Part shown: piece after piece, positions 8,605 to 17,648 of the stretch
Layout of the letters: the number at the start of each line of letters is the position of its first letter
Numbering within the stretch: position 1 is the first letter of the stretch
Assembly: GCA_017621815.1 (NCBI GenBank)
Contig: JAGASK010000029.1
Location: 1-64,000, forward strand
From: Lachnospiraceae bacterium
Lineage (GTDB): Bacteria; Bacillota; Clostridia; Lachnospirales; Lachnospiraceae
DNA length: 64,000 nucleotides
Reading direction: 5' to 3'
Notes under the pieces: generated by a model
The model's database searches: none
The model's input: only the letters and a program-made list of their open reading frames with translations
Told to the model about the DNA's origin: nothing
Made by a program: the position numbers and the translations under genes

Positions 8605-9648
8605 ATGAATATTCAAGATTATAAGGGCGTATTCGTCTTCGCTCAACAGGTTGATAATGAACTTAGCGGAATCGCTTTGGAATTAGTAGGCAAAGGAAAA
8701 GACCTTGCTAAAGATTTGGATACAGAAGTAACAGCAGTTTTGGTAGGTTCCGATGTAAAGGCACTTGCTGATACCCTTGCTGAGTATGGCGCAGATAAGG
8801 TTATCGTTGTAGATGACCCTGAATTAAAGGAATACAGAACAGAGCCTTATGCACATGCGATTGCATCTGTTATTAATGAATTTAAGCCTGAAATCTTTTT
8901 GATTGGCGCAACAGCTATCGGCCGTGATTTGGGTCCCAGAGTATCTGCAAGAATTCATACAGGATTAACAGCAGACTGTACACAGCTTGAAATCGGCGAT
9001 TTCCCGATTAACCCTGTTCCCGGTAAGGAACAGCTTCATAACCAGCTGCTTATGACCCGTCCTGCATTCGGCGGAAACACAATTGCTACTATTGCATGTC
9101 CTGCTTTCCGTCCCCAGATGGCAACAGTTCGTCCCGGTGTTATGCAGAAGGCTGAAAGAGAAGCAGGAAAGAAAGCAGTTGTAGTAGAATACAACCCCGG
9201 CTTTACTCCTGATGAAAAATATGTTGAAATCTTAAAGGTTGTAAAGGCAGTTTCCGATGTAGCTGATATTATGGATGCCAAGATTCTGGTATCCGGCGGA
9301 CGTGGTGTTGGAAGCCCTGAAAATTTCAAAATCCTTGAAGACCTTGCAGAAGTGCTTGGCGGTACAGTAAGCTGCTCACGTGCAGTTGTAGATGCCGGAT
9401 GGAAGCCTAAGGATTTACAGGTAGGACAGACAGGTAAGACAGTTCGTCCCAATGTATATTTTGCAATCGGTATCTCCGGTGCTATTCAGCACGTTGCAGG
9501 TATGGAAGAATCTGATATCATTATTGCAATCAACAAAGACGAAACAGCTCCTATTTTTGATGTGGCTGATTATGGTATTGTTGGTGATTTAAACAAGATT
9601 GTTCCTGCATTGACAGAGAAGTTAAAGGCTGAATTAGCTAACAAATAA
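8605..9648 (+). CDS. etfA: Electron transfer flavoprotein subunit alpha
   Basis: Large Etf subunit. It has 347 aa from ATG 8605 (TGGAGG upstream). The N-terminal domain has ATAIGRDLGPR; the C-terminal FAD domain has the signature SGGRGVGSPENF, then QVGQTGKTVRPNVYFAIGIS and HVAGMEESD. It is the last gene of the butyryl-CoA operon and is followed by a terminator at 9681. The final butyrate-forming gene (but or buk) is not in the window. Confidence 0.94.
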   Translation: MNIQDYKGVFVFAQQVDNELSGIALELVGKGKDLAKDLDTEVTAVLVGSDVKALADTLAEYGADKVIVVDDPELKEYRTEPYAHAIASVINEFKPEIFLIGATAIGRDLGPRVSARIHTGLTADCTQLEIGDFPINPVPGKEQLHNQLLMTRPAFGGNTIATIACPAFRPQMATVRPGVMQKAEREAGKKAVVVEYNPGFTPDEKYVEILKVVKAVSDVADIMDAKILVSGGRGVGSPENFKILEDLAEVLGGTVSCSRAVVDAGWKPKDLQVGQTGKTVRPNVYFAIGISGAIQHVAGMEESDIIIAINKDETAPIFDVADYGIVGDLNKIVPALTEKLKAELANK

Positions 9649-9680
9649 AGTTAATAATCATACGAAATTATGAAAAAGAG

Positions 9681-9722
9681 AATGCCCTGATTATGAGTAG
9701 GTTCATAAGCAGGGCATTTCTT
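9681..9722 (+). terminator. Terminator of the butyryl-CoA operon
   Basis: AATGCCCTG (9681-9689) pairs with CAGGGCATT (9710-9718), and TTATGA / TCATAA continues inside, about 15 bp in all. It is followed by a short T-rich stretch. Confidence 0.65.
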
Positions 9723-9730
9723 ATATTCAG

Positions 9731-9767
9731 GACAATAGAAAGTTTGCAGAGCGTACAAGTTATTGTT
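9731..9767 (-). repeat. Dispersed palindrome, degenerate copy
   Basis: GACAATAGAAAGTTTGCAGA with a decayed right arm (TTATTGTTG), in the same orientation as the 21523 copy. Its right end overlaps the -35 element of the tetR promoter. Confidence 0.6.
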
Positions 9768-9794
9768 GACAATGCCGGATATTTTGACTATACT
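9766..9794 (+). promoter_or_regulatory. Promoter of the tetR-SDR-acyltransferase operon
   Basis: TTGACA (9766-9771), exactly 17 bp, TATACT (9789-9794). This is a near-consensus sigma-A promoter. The candidate operator at 9800 begins six bases downstream, so repressor binding would block the start site. Confidence 0.75.
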
Positions 9795-9799
9795 TTAGA

Positions 9800-9817
9800 T
9801 GAATAAATATTCATTCA
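9800..9817. promoter_or_regulatory. Palindromic operator resembling the Bacillus FadR box
   Basis: TGAATAAATATTCATTCA, an inverted repeat over the transcription start. It differs at one position from the Bacillus subtilis FadR (YsiA) consensus as I remember it, TGAATGAMTANTCATTCA. The tetR gene begins 20 bases later, so autoregulation is likely. Confidence 0.55.
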
Positions 9818-9836
9818 AAAAAAAGAGGGAGACACT

Positions 9837-10433
9837 ATGCCGAAATCACCGGAGCGTTGCAAGGAAATAAGAGATGAGATGCGTAATAAGATATTGCATG
9901 AATCAATGCAGTATTTTGCCAGGTTTGGATTTTCAGGAACAAAAATAAGTGACCTTTCCAGGTATATAGGGATTGGACAGGGGACGATATATGTATATTT
10001 TGAATCCAAAGAAGAACTGTTTTTGGAAGTTCAAAAAATGATTAACAGGGAAAAAGATATTAAGCAGCTGAAATTTCTTTCGGGTCTGCCGCTGCCTGCA
10101 AAGCAGAAAATTCATAAGCTGACGGAAACTGTGCTGAAGCTTTTTGAAGAGGACGACAGTTTTGCAGGAGTGATAGCATTAAATACCCAGATGGTTTTGG
10201 AGCAGGACAGAAACGGCTGTGCTGATGCAACAACTTATCAATTGGAATTATATAAGTATACAGCCAAAATCATTGAACAGGGCCAAAGGGAAGGCAGTGT
10301 TGTTGAAGGGAGCGCAATGAAGCTTGCGGATTATTATTGGGGAGTGGTGTATCTGTATTCCCTGAAAAAGCTGTTTACCGCCAGATATGAAATGATAGAT
10401 GCGGGGGATTTGGAAAGAATCCTGCTGAAGTGA
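9837..10433 (+). CDS. TetR/AcrR-family regulator, possibly FadR-like (acyl-CoA responsive)
   Basis: Typical TetR layout: N-terminal helix-turn-helix (about residues 15-62, with FSGTKISDLSRYIGIGQGTI and YFESKEELF) and an all-helical ligand domain, 198 aa. AGAGGGAG precedes the ATG. It heads an apparent operon with an SDR enzyme and a condensation-like protein and has a self-overlapping operator that resembles the FadR box. I infer a fatty-acyl or acyl-CoA effector from the operator and neighbours; the ligand domain itself does not reveal it. Confidence 0.85.
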   Translation: MPKSPERCKEIRDEMRNKILHESMQYFARFGFSGTKISDLSRYIGIGQGTIYVYFESKEELFLEVQKMINREKDIKQLKFLSGLPLPAKQKIHKLTETVLKLFEEDDSFAGVIALNTQMVLEQDRNGCADATTYQLELYKYTAKIIEQGQREGSVVEGSAMKLADYYWGVVYLYSLKKLFTARYEMIDAGDLERILLK

Positions 10434-10486
10434 AAATGGATAAAGCGCAAGGTCTATCTTAAAAGAGGAAGAGGGCGGTAAGCAAT

Positions 10487-11272
10487 ATGGAGAAGCAAGA
10501 GGGAAGAAGAATAGCAATTATAACAGGTGCAAGCGGCGGCATAGGAAGAGAATTTACGAAGCTGATGCTTATGGAGAATGTGGATGAAATATGGGCAATT
10601 GCAAGAAATCCTTCAAGGCTGGCAGCGTTGAAAGAAGAATATGGGGATAAAGTGATTGAAATTGTCAAGGATTTATCTGAGCCGGAAGAGGTACATTCTA
10701 TTGAAAGAATATTGCAGGAAAAAAAGCCAATTATAGACTTTCTGATTAATAATGCAGGTGTTGCAAGAATGGGGGCTTGTGAAGAATTCTCTGTTGAAGA
10801 GACAGAAGCTGCTGTTTATGTTAACTGCAGTGCAGTTGCAGTTTTGTGTTCCATGTGTATTCCTTATATGAAAGCCGGAAGCAGAATTTTGAACATTTCT
10901 TCAGCTTCCTCTTTTCAGCCTCTTCCGTATTTGAATTTATATGCTGCCACGAAAGTATTTGTAAGAAGCTATTCCCGCGCTTTAAATGCAGAATTAAAGA
11001 AAAAAGGAATTACGGTAACTGCGGTCTGTCCCGGATGGGTGGATACAGAGTTACTGATAAAAGAGATAAATGGGAAAAAGGTTAAATTTAAAGGGATGGT
11101 ATCTGCAAAAAAGGTTGCCGGAAAAGCCCTCAGGGATGCAAAAAGGGGAAAGGATATGTCAGTATGCGGCATGCATGTGAAATATGAACATGTGCTTGCA
11201 AAATTATTCCCGCAGAAAATGTCTATGAGAACATGGATTTACAGAATCAGGGAGTATGGTTATGAAAAATGA
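10487..11272 (+). CDS. Short-chain dehydrogenase/reductase
   Basis: SDR-family NAD(P)-dependent oxidoreductase, 261 aa. The cofactor loop is TGASGGIG (about 13-20), then NNAG, the catalytic serine in NISSASS and the YAATK pair (Tyr-x-x-x-Lys). VCPGWVDT is the usual loop after the active site. The C-terminal end is basic and may associate with membrane. It overlaps the next gene by 11 bp, so the two are translationally coupled. The substrate is unknown; a fatty-acyl or ketone reduction would fit the FadR-like control. Confidence 0.85.
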   Translation: MEKQEGRRIAIITGASGGIGREFTKLMLMENVDEIWAIARNPSRLAALKEEYGDKVIEIVKDLSEPEEVHSIERILQEKKPIIDFLINNAGVARMGACEEFSVEETEAAVYVNCSAVAVLCSMCIPYMKAGSRILNISSASSFQPLPYLNLYAATKVFVRSYSRALNAELKKKGITVTAVCPGWVDTELLIKEINGKKVKFKGMVSAKKVAGKALRDAKRGKDMSVCGMHVKYEHVLAKLFPQKMSMRTWIYRIREYGYEK

Positions 11273-12539
11273 AATATGGTCTGAGAGAGTGGACTTGTTT
11301 GAACCTAATATTTATATATGTTTTCGGGTACAGATTACAGGCAGACCGGAGCCGGATGCTTTACTGGAAGCCGTAAAAACAGCTTTTACAATGAATGAAG
11401 CAGCAATGTCCCGGATTGTGTTAGAGGAGGACGGAACAGCTTATTTTGAAAAGCTTAGTGAATCAGGATGCAGCGTAACTGTAACGAAAAAGGATTGGCT
11501 GACGCTTATCACAGAAAATGAGAAGGTCCCTTTCCGCATTAATATAGGGGAATTGATGCGTGTATTTATCAATCTGTCGGGAGAGGAAGCTGAGCTTCTT
11601 ATTATGGCTCATCATCTTGTTGGAGACGGTAAGTCCGTTGTCTATTTTCTGGAGGATGTTATGAAAGCGCTGGCAGGTGAAAAATCGGAATATAAGAGCC
11701 TCAGGCTGATAACAAAAGATTCTTTTCCGAAATGTGCCAAACTGCCCTGCTTTTTTAAGCTGTATGCGGAAAGCTTCAATAAAAAGTGGAGACAGAGCGG
11801 CCGTATTTTCTCATGGGAAGATTATGCAAAAGTTCATGAGGTTTACTGGAAAGAGAGCAGCTCAAAGGTTATTTATGAAACCTTTTTGCCAGAAGAAACA
11901 GAAAATCTTAAGCGTTATGCAAAAGGTGTGGGAGTGTCCTTAAACAGCTGTCTTACAACGGCGTTTTTGAAGGCAAATCAGGAAAACGGATGTATTGGTA
12001 TGCCGGTGGATGCCAGGCAGGATGGTAACCGTGCCATGTCAAATCAGGCTACAGGAATCAGCGTGGATTATACTTATTCTGAAAAACTGACCTTTGATGA
12101 AAATGTCAAAATTGTGCACAGGAAGGTGCAAAGAAAGCTAAAGAATCCGGTGAACAGGTATTTCATATTGCAGTTTATGCCTTTGTTTGAGCCCGCACTG
12201 GTTGATTCTGTACTGATGCATACTTATAATTTGTTTGAAAATGGTACTACTGCTAAGCTGGCGTCAGTGCTGGGATATAAGGGCGGCAAAACAAGGGAAC
12301 TTGGAATCACAAATCTGACACGACTGGATATTCCTGACTCATATGGTCAATATGGAATCAAAGAAGTATTATTTATTCCGCCTGTAGTATCTTATGCAAA
12401 GCATATTATAGGGGTTGTAACTACTGCAGACGGAATGCGGATTTCCTATCATTTTATGAGCGATGGAAATGAAGCGGAGGAACATGCATTTTTTGAACGG
12501 GCAATAAAAACGCTCAAAGATTACTCATGCAGTTTATAG
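11262..12539 (+). CDS. Condensation-domain / alcohol acyltransferase-like protein
   Basis: 425 aa, with a HHLVGDG motif at residues 117-123. This matches the HHxxxDG active site of the BAHD/condensation/WS-DGAT superfamily, which joins acyl-CoA or carrier-bound acyl groups to an alcohol or amine. There is no carrier protein or adenylation domain nearby, so a freestanding acyltransferase is more likely than peptide synthesis. ATG 11262 is preferred to 11256 because GGAG lies only one base before the latter. It converges with the next gene, overlapping it by 19 bp. The substrate is not known. Confidence 0.7.
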   Translation: MKNEIWSERVDLFEPNIYICFRVQITGRPEPDALLEAVKTAFTMNEAAMSRIVLEEDGTAYFEKLSESGCSVTVTKKDWLTLITENEKVPFRINIGELMRVFINLSGEEAELLIMAHHLVGDGKSVVYFLEDVMKALAGEKSEYKSLRLITKDSFPKCAKLPCFFKLYAESFNKKWRQSGRIFSWEDYAKVHEVYWKESSSKVIYETFLPEETENLKRYAKGVGVSLNSCLTTAFLKANQENGCIGMPVDARQDGNRAMSNQATGISVDYTYSEKLTFDENVKIVHRKVQRKLKNPVNRYFILQFMPLFEPALVDSVLMHTYNLFENGTTAKLASVLGYKGGKTRELGITNLTRLDIPDSYGQYGIKEVLFIPPVVSYAKHIIGVVTTADGMRISYHFMSDGNEAEEHAFFERAIKTLKDYSCSL

Positions 12540-13738
12540 TATTCCATGCCGAATATGCTCTTATTGATACAAAGTCTTACAGTATCTCCTTCATCAGCAG
12601 AATTGTATAGAGATTCGGAAACCAGCATGCTATGTTCTTCACCCTGCCAGATGAAATAAAAATATCTTTTTGTTCCGCTGCGGGAACTGTGATTTTCCTT
12701 TTTGGCAAGAACAGTGACGGTTTCGTGTATTGGTTTATCAAAAGTGGCAGCATAGTTAATGGCAGGAGAGGAGACAAAAGCAAGCATAAAGATGAAGAAT
12801 ACCATTGCCAGAAGGTTTGAAAGGCGCATTTTTATTTTTCTGACTGCCAGGACAAGAAAATAGGGAATCAGCAGCAGTATCATCATGATAATGGTGTGGG
12901 AAAGCCATGCACCTTCTTTTATATTCATATTGGTAATAAAGGCAAATATCACTAAAAAGCCTGGTGCCAGGGACCAAAAGGGCAGTGATACGCGGGTTAA
13001 GTCATCTTTTTTAACATTCTCCATAGTCATTTTGGGATAGAGGAAAAGGTATATAAAATAGTGAAACAGCAGAATCAGAACCTGTACTGAAAGCAGCAAT
13101 TTTAAAGGAAGCAGTAATGCGGCAGCGCAAAGGATTACCAGCACAAAACCAAGGATGCGGGTAATCTTTTTTTCTTTTGCAATTCTTTCCGGGCTCCATT
13201 TAGTGCTGATATAGTTGTTAATATAACTGTTGTAAGAATCTGAACGTGATTTTGCATCTGACAGAAAGGGGATGGAAAGATTCCTGCGTTCAATCGCAAT
13301 TCCTTTTTTATCGAGATAGGATAAGGCATCTAAACAGCCGGACATATTTATTTCAAAAGAAGCCAGTTTTTTATTGTCCTTGCCATAGAGAATGCAGCGT
13401 TCCATTTTCAGAATGATATGGTCAATTGCATGATAGGAAAAAGTTTTTGTTTTGCCTAATCCGGGGGTATAAGAAAGGTGGTCAGCATACAAAATCAGCT
13501 TTCTTCTGAAAAAGTTTATCAATAACAGTATTCCGAGAATAGCAGCGCTGCCAAAAACCAGGGAGCAGATGATAAGTGTTGTTAAATCGTGGTTTTTAAT
13601 TCCTGCTATGGCAGAAAAAAACCAGGACAAACCAAATAAAACAGAGCATATAATGCTGATTACAAGCAGAAATTTACTTTCACGAACGGTGAGGATTTCC
13701 ATATGTTTTGCTTCCTTTATCATTATTTCTAAATCCAT
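12521..13738 (-). CDS. Multi-pass membrane protein of unknown function
   Basis: 405 aa. Two N-terminal hydrophobic segments (about residues 25-85), a soluble stretch resembling a PH-like/YcxB-type domain, four further membrane segments (about 190-320), and a C-terminal extracytoplasmic-type domain (about 330-405) reminiscent of DUF3592 modules (SGTKRYFYFIWQGEE, DEGDTVRLCI). The start is supported by CTGGAGTAAT upstream. The 3' end overlaps the condensation-like gene convergently. I do not recognise the family. Confidence 0.65.
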   Translation of the reverse strand: MDLEIMIKEAKHMEILTVRESKFLLVISIICSVLFGLSWFFSAIAGIKNHDLTTLIICSLVFGSAAILGILLLINFFRRKLILYADHLSYTPGLGKTKTFSYHAIDHIILKMERCILYGKDNKKLASFEINMSGCLDALSYLDKKGIAIERRNLSIPFLSDAKSRSDSYNSYINNYISTKWSPERIAKEKKITRILGFVLVILCAAALLLPLKLLLSVQVLILLFHYFIYLFLYPKMTMENVKKDDLTRVSLPFWSLAPGFLVIFAFITNMNIKEGAWLSHTIIMMILLLIPYFLVLAVRKIKMRLSNLLAMVFFIFMLAFVSSPAINYAATFDKPIHETVTVLAKKENHSSRSGTKRYFYFIWQGEEHSMLVSESLYNSADEGDTVRLCINKSIFGMEYYKLHE

Positions 13739-13816
13739 ATTACTCCAGTTAAAAATATAAATGCAAGGAATTAAGAAAGGTTTAAGAAAGGCCAGGCGTA
13801 AAAATCCAGACTGTTC

Positions 13817-13845
13817 TTGCAGGGGAGAGAGGGGTCTGATAGAAT
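13817..13845 (+). promoter_or_regulatory. Promoter of the glycogen debranching gene
   Basis: TTGCAG (13817-13822), 17 bp, TAGAAT (13840-13845). It lies 41 bp upstream of the coding start and divergent from the membrane protein gene at 13738. Confidence 0.6.
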
Positions 13846-13891
13846 ATTATTATATGGAATTTTGTATAAGAGAAAGGTATGGTTATTGAAT

Positions 13892-15979
13892 ATGGAAGAT
13901 AATAAGATTATTGCTCCCATGAGCAGAATTCATATGGTGCCTATGGATGTGATAGCGGGCTTTGAGGTCAGGCCCGGAATGTATGAGATAAACGGAGCTA
14001 CGGCAATTCCCTGCGGTGTAAATTTTACGGTATATTCCTATGGTGCAACCTCCTGCGAGCTTCTGTTATATAAGAATATGGAGGATGAACCTTATGCAGT
14101 GCTTCCTTTTCCCGAGAATTATAAAATCGGAAAAGTATATTCCATGATAGTATTCGGGCTTAATATCAATGATTTTGAATATGCGTACCGGATGGACGGA
14201 CCTTATAATCCAGAGGAAGGTCTGCTTTTTGACAAAAATAATGTGCTTCTTGACATTTATGCTAAGGCCGTTACAGGACAGCGTGCCTGGGGAATTCCCA
14301 AGAAAGAAGGCGTGTTTTATAAGGCAAGAGTGGTAAAGGATGATTTTGACTGGCGGGATTATACGCATCCTCTTATTCCCATGGAGGATCTTATTATTTA
14401 TGAAATGCATGTACGCGGTTTTACAAGGCATTTCTCCGCAGGGGTGACACACCCGGGCACTTTTGCGGGATTGATGGAAAAAATACCTTATTTGAAGGAA
14501 CTGGGCATCAATGCCGTGGAGCTGATGCCGATTTTTGAATTTGATGAAATGAAGGATTACAGGCTGGTTGACGGAAGGGCGGTAATGGATTATTGGGGAT
14601 ATAATACTGTCAGCTTTTTTGCGCCTAATACCAGTTATGCGGCAGGAGCGGAATATAATAAAGAAGGAACGGAATTAAAAGAATTAATCAGGGCACTGCA
14701 TGAGAACGGGATTGAATGCATATTGGATGTAGTATTTAATCATACGGCGGAGGGCAATGAGTTGGGACCTTGCTTTTCTTTTAAAGGCTTTGACAATAAT
14801 ATTTATTATATGCTGACGCCGGACGGCAAGTATTACAATTTCAGCGGGTGCGGAAATACTTTAAACTGCAATCATCCTATTGTGCATCAGATGATTTTAG
14901 AGTGTCTGCGGTATTGGACAACCGTTTATCATGTGGACGGTTTCCGTTTTGATTTGGCAACCATTCTTGGACGGAATGAGGATGGTTCTCCCATGAGCAA
15001 GCCGCCGCTTTTGCAGAGCCTTGCTTTTGACCCTATTTTAGGCAATGTGAAGCTGATTGCGGAGGCATGGGATGCAGGAGGACTGTACCAGGTGGGAAGC
15101 TTTCCGTCCTGGAACAGATGGGCAGAGTGGAACGGCAGGTACAGGGATGATATGCGCAATTTTCTGAAGGGAGATTTCGGCATGTGGGAAACTGCTGCCA
15201 ACAGAATTACCGGTTCAAAGGATATTTATAACCCTCAGTACAGAGGAAATGATGCTTCCGTGAATTTCATCACCTGCCATGACGGTTTTACCCTGTGGGA
15301 TTTATATTCCTACAATATAAAACATAATGAAGCAAACGGCTGGAATAATACAGACGGAAGTGATGATAACCGCAGCTGGAACTGCGGGGCGGAAGGAGAA
15401 ACTCAGGATGAGGGAATACTGAGCCTGAGAAGACGCCTTGCCATGAATGCTTTTGCCGTGCTGATGTGCAGCCGGGGTACGCCTATGTTTTTTGCCGGGG
15501 ATGAATTTTTAAATACACAGTATGGAAATAATAATGCGTATTGTCAGGACAGCGAAATATCCTGGCTGAACTGGGGAGATATTAAGAAAAATAAAGAGCA
15601 TTTTGAATTCTGTAAATATATGATGGCATTCAGGAAGAAGCATCCCATACTTCGCAAGTATGCCGGAAACTCTGAAAGCGGCTTCCCGGAAATTCAGGTA
15701 ATGGGAGCGGATGAAGATACGAAGGTTCTCAGGGTTATTTTCGCGGGAAGAAATGAAGAAAATACAAAGGACGATATTGTCTGTCTTGCCGTTAATGTAT
15801 TCTGGGAGGAGCAGGAGTTTACTTTGCCTGTGTTGCCTGAGGGAATGCATTGGAAGGTGGCGGCGGATACGGGGCTGAAGAATATGTCTTCGGTTATTCC
15901 GGAAAGCGGGAAAACGGTTGAACTTGAGGAAAATACTGTGAGAATGCTGGAGCGCAGCGTGTGTATTTTTACTTCGTGA
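13892..15979 (+). CDS. glgX: Glycogen debranching enzyme, isoamylase/pullulanase type (GH13)
   Basis: Hydrolyses alpha-1,6 branches of glycogen-like glucans. CBM48-type N-terminal domain, then the GH13 barrel: YEMHVRGFT, DVVFNHTAEG, nucleophile Asp in GFRFDLA (about residue 353), acid/base Glu in AEAWDAGGL (about 390) and the transition-state Asp in ITCHDGFTLWD (about 464), with a C-terminal beta domain. 695 aa from ATG 13892. A TTG at 13886, in frame and better spaced from AGAAAGG, may be the true start. The two-component genes follow within 25 bp. No signal peptide, so it acts on intracellular glycogen. Confidence 0.85.
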   Translation: MEDNKIIAPMSRIHMVPMDVIAGFEVRPGMYEINGATAIPCGVNFTVYSYGATSCELLLYKNMEDEPYAVLPFPENYKIGKVYSMIVFGLNINDFEYAYRMDGPYNPEEGLLFDKNNVLLDIYAKAVTGQRAWGIPKKEGVFYKARVVKDDFDWRDYTHPLIPMEDLIIYEMHVRGFTRHFSAGVTHPGTFAGLMEKIPYLKELGINAVELMPIFEFDEMKDYRLVDGRAVMDYWGYNTVSFFAPNTSYAAGAEYNKEGTELKELIRALHENGIECILDVVFNHTAEGNELGPCFSFKGFDNNIYYMLTPDGKYYNFSGCGNTLNCNHPIVHQMILECLRYWTTVYHVDGFRFDLATILGRNEDGSPMSKPPLLQSLAFDPILGNVKLIAEAWDAGGLYQVGSFPSWNRWAEWNGRYRDDMRNFLKGDFGMWETAANRITGSKDIYNPQYRGNDASVNFITCHDGFTLWDLYSYNIKHNEANGWNNTDGSDDNRSWNCGAEGETQDEGILSLRRRLAMNAFAVLMCSRGTPMFFAGDEFLNTQYGNNNAYCQDSEISWLNWGDIKKNKEHFEFCKYMMAFRKKHPILRKYAGNSESGFPEIQVMGADEDTKVLRVIFAGRNEENTKDDIVCLAVNVFWEEQEFTLPVLPEGMHWKVAADTGLKNMSSVIPESGKTVELEENTVRMLERSVCIFTS

Positions 15980-16003
15980 GACGGCTTAAGAGGAAGAGGT
16001 ACC

Positions 16004-16675
16004 ATGAAAAATATATTGGTAGTAGAAGATGACAGAGGGCTTAGGGAAGGAATCGAACTTGCATTAAAAAGAGAGGAATTTCAGTTTATTTTGTGTGAGA
16101 ATCTTAAGCAGGCAGGGAAGGCGCTTAAAAATAAGCCGGAGCCGGATTTGATTTTACTTGATATTAATCTGCCTGACGGCAGCGGTTACGATTTGCTGAA
16201 GGAAGTGAAAGCTGCAGGAAATACGCCGATTATTATTCTGACTGCCAATGATTTTGAATTGGATGAGGTCCGGGGACTGGAGCTTGGAGCTGATGATTAT
16301 ATTACCAAACCCTTCAGCCTGATGGTGCTGCGGGCGAGAATTGACAAAGCGCTTAAGAATGCAGGGCGGGGAAGAAAGGAAGAGAAGCGGTTCGGAGAGT
16401 TGACATTTTGCTTTGAAGAAATGCAGGTAAAGGCGGGGGATGAAGATATCGCCTTAAGTAAAACGGAGTTAAAGCTTTTGCAGATTCTGGTGGAAAATAA
16501 GAATATTATCTTAAGCCGGGAAACGCTGATTGATAAAATCTGGACAGGCGGAGCCGAATACGTGGATGAAAATGCGCTCAGCGTGACAGTTAACAGGTTA
16601 AGAAGCAAGCTGGGCAAAAGCGGAGAAGGCTATTTGCAGACAGTATACGGGAAGGGATATGTTTGGAAGGCATGA
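16004..16675 (+). CDS. OmpR/PhoB-type response regulator
   Basis: 223 aa: receiver domain (1-115) with the phospho-acceptor Asp53 in LLDINLP, the acidic pair at VVEDD, and Lys in ADDYITKPF, followed by a winged-helix DNA-binding domain (KTELKLLQILVENKN, VDENALSVTVNRLRSKL). It overlaps the kinase start by 13 bp. The regulator, kinase, ATPase and permease order matches clusters that sense and export antimicrobial peptides or cell-wall antibiotics (Bce/Vex-like), so control of the adjacent ABC genes is likely. Confidence 0.9.
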   Translation: MKNILVVEDDRGLREGIELALKREEFQFILCENLKQAGKALKNKPEPDLILLDINLPDGSGYDLLKEVKAAGNTPIIILTANDFELDEVRGLELGADDYITKPFSLMVLRARIDKALKNAGRGRKEEKRFGELTFCFEEMQVKAGDEDIALSKTELKLLQILVENKNIILSRETLIDKIWTGGAEYVDENALSVTVNRLRSKLGKSGEGYLQTVYGKGYVWKA

Positions 16676-17529
16676 AAGGAACAGGGTTTGGAACGGTAAA
16701 ACGTCTGGAAGATATGCTGGAAAGTGCCATTAACGGTACATTTGAAGAGAGAGATTATGATGAAAGCAGACTTTCAAGGCTGGAGGTAAAATGGAAACGT
16801 TTTTTGGCTTCTTCTGTGACCTCTAAGCAAAGAATAGAAGAAGAGCAGGAAAAGATAAAGAGGTTGATCTCGGATATTTCCCATCAGACCAAAACGCCAC
16901 TTGCTAATATTCTGCTGTATTCCCAGCTTTTACAGGAAAAGGAAGCAGACCCGGAATTGACTTATATAGTCGATAATATCAGAAGTCAGTCGGAAAAGCT
17001 GGATTTTCTGATTCAGTCACTGGTAAAGGCATCGAGGCTGGAAAGTGAAGTATTTGTTTTGCAGCCGGTAAGGCAGCCCTTATTGTCTATGTTAAAAGCG
17101 GTAATTGATGCAATGCAGGAAGAAGCGGCGAAAAAAGAGATTAAGATTACTTTAGAGTTTCCTTTTGCGGATATCGGCCCGGAGGCTTGCTTTGACAGGA
17201 AATGGACGGAAGAGGCCATTGGAAATCTGGTGGATAATGCCGTAAAATACAGCCCTTACGGAAGTGAAGTGATTATCAGCGTAACGAATTATACAATGTT
17301 TGCAGCGGTTCATGTGGCAGACAGAGGAATCGGCATTAAAGAAGAAGAGCAGGCACAGATTTTTGAGCGTTTTTACAGAAGCAGCGAAGTGTCACAGGAA
17401 AAAGGCGTGGGAATCGGTTTGTATCTGGTGAGAGAAATTGCAGCCAAGCAAAATGGTTTTGTCAAGGTTAAATCAAAATATGGTGCGGGGAGTACATTTT
17501 CTTTTTACATGATTAAAGATGAGAAATGA
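16663..17529 (+). CDS. Sensor histidine kinase lacking membrane segments
   Basis: 288 aa from a TTG start (GAAGGG six bases upstream; an ATG at 16672 has no well-spaced site). HisKA domain with His74 in SDISHQTKTPL, then HATPase with NLVDNAVKYS, DRGIGIK and GVGIGLYL. The N-terminus (1-55) is hydrophilic. No membrane segment or HAMP domain is present, unlike BceS- or VanS-type kinases. It may therefore receive its signal through the ABC permease encoded downstream. It ends at a strong terminator. Confidence 0.86.
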   Translation: MEGMKGTGFGTVKRLEDMLESAINGTFEERDYDESRLSRLEVKWKRFLASSVTSKQRIEEEQEKIKRLISDISHQTKTPLANILLYSQLLQEKEADPELTYIVDNIRSQSEKLDFLIQSLVKASRLESEVFVLQPVRQPLLSMLKAVIDAMQEEAAKKEIKITLEFPFADIGPEACFDRKWTEEAIGNLVDNAVKYSPYGSEVIISVTNYTMFAAVHVADRGIGIKEEEQAQIFERFYRSSEVSQEKGVGIGLYLVREIAAKQNGFVKVKSKYGAGSTFSFYMIKDEK

Positions 17530-17533
17530 CAGG

Positions 17534-17557
17534 AAGGGCTGGAAACAGTCCTTTTTT
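17534..17557 (+). terminator. Terminator after the histidine kinase gene
   Basis: A stem of about 7 bp (AGGGCTG / CAGTCCT, one G-U pair) is closed by a GAAA-type loop and followed by six T residues. It separates the two-component genes from the ABC genes. A TATAAT at 17610-17615 without a good -35 follows, as expected for an activator-dependent promoter. Confidence 0.65.
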
Positions 17558-17648
17558 AAATCTTTCAAAACTGTTAGATTTCGGAAAGAAGGCAGAAAGA
17601 TTGTTTTGTTATAATTCATGAAAAGAAATCAGCAGGAGGAGAATTTAT

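Noticed and set aside
12521-12539. Fusion of the condensation-like gene and the membrane protein gene
   Set aside because: They are on opposite strands and overlap only at their 3' ends.
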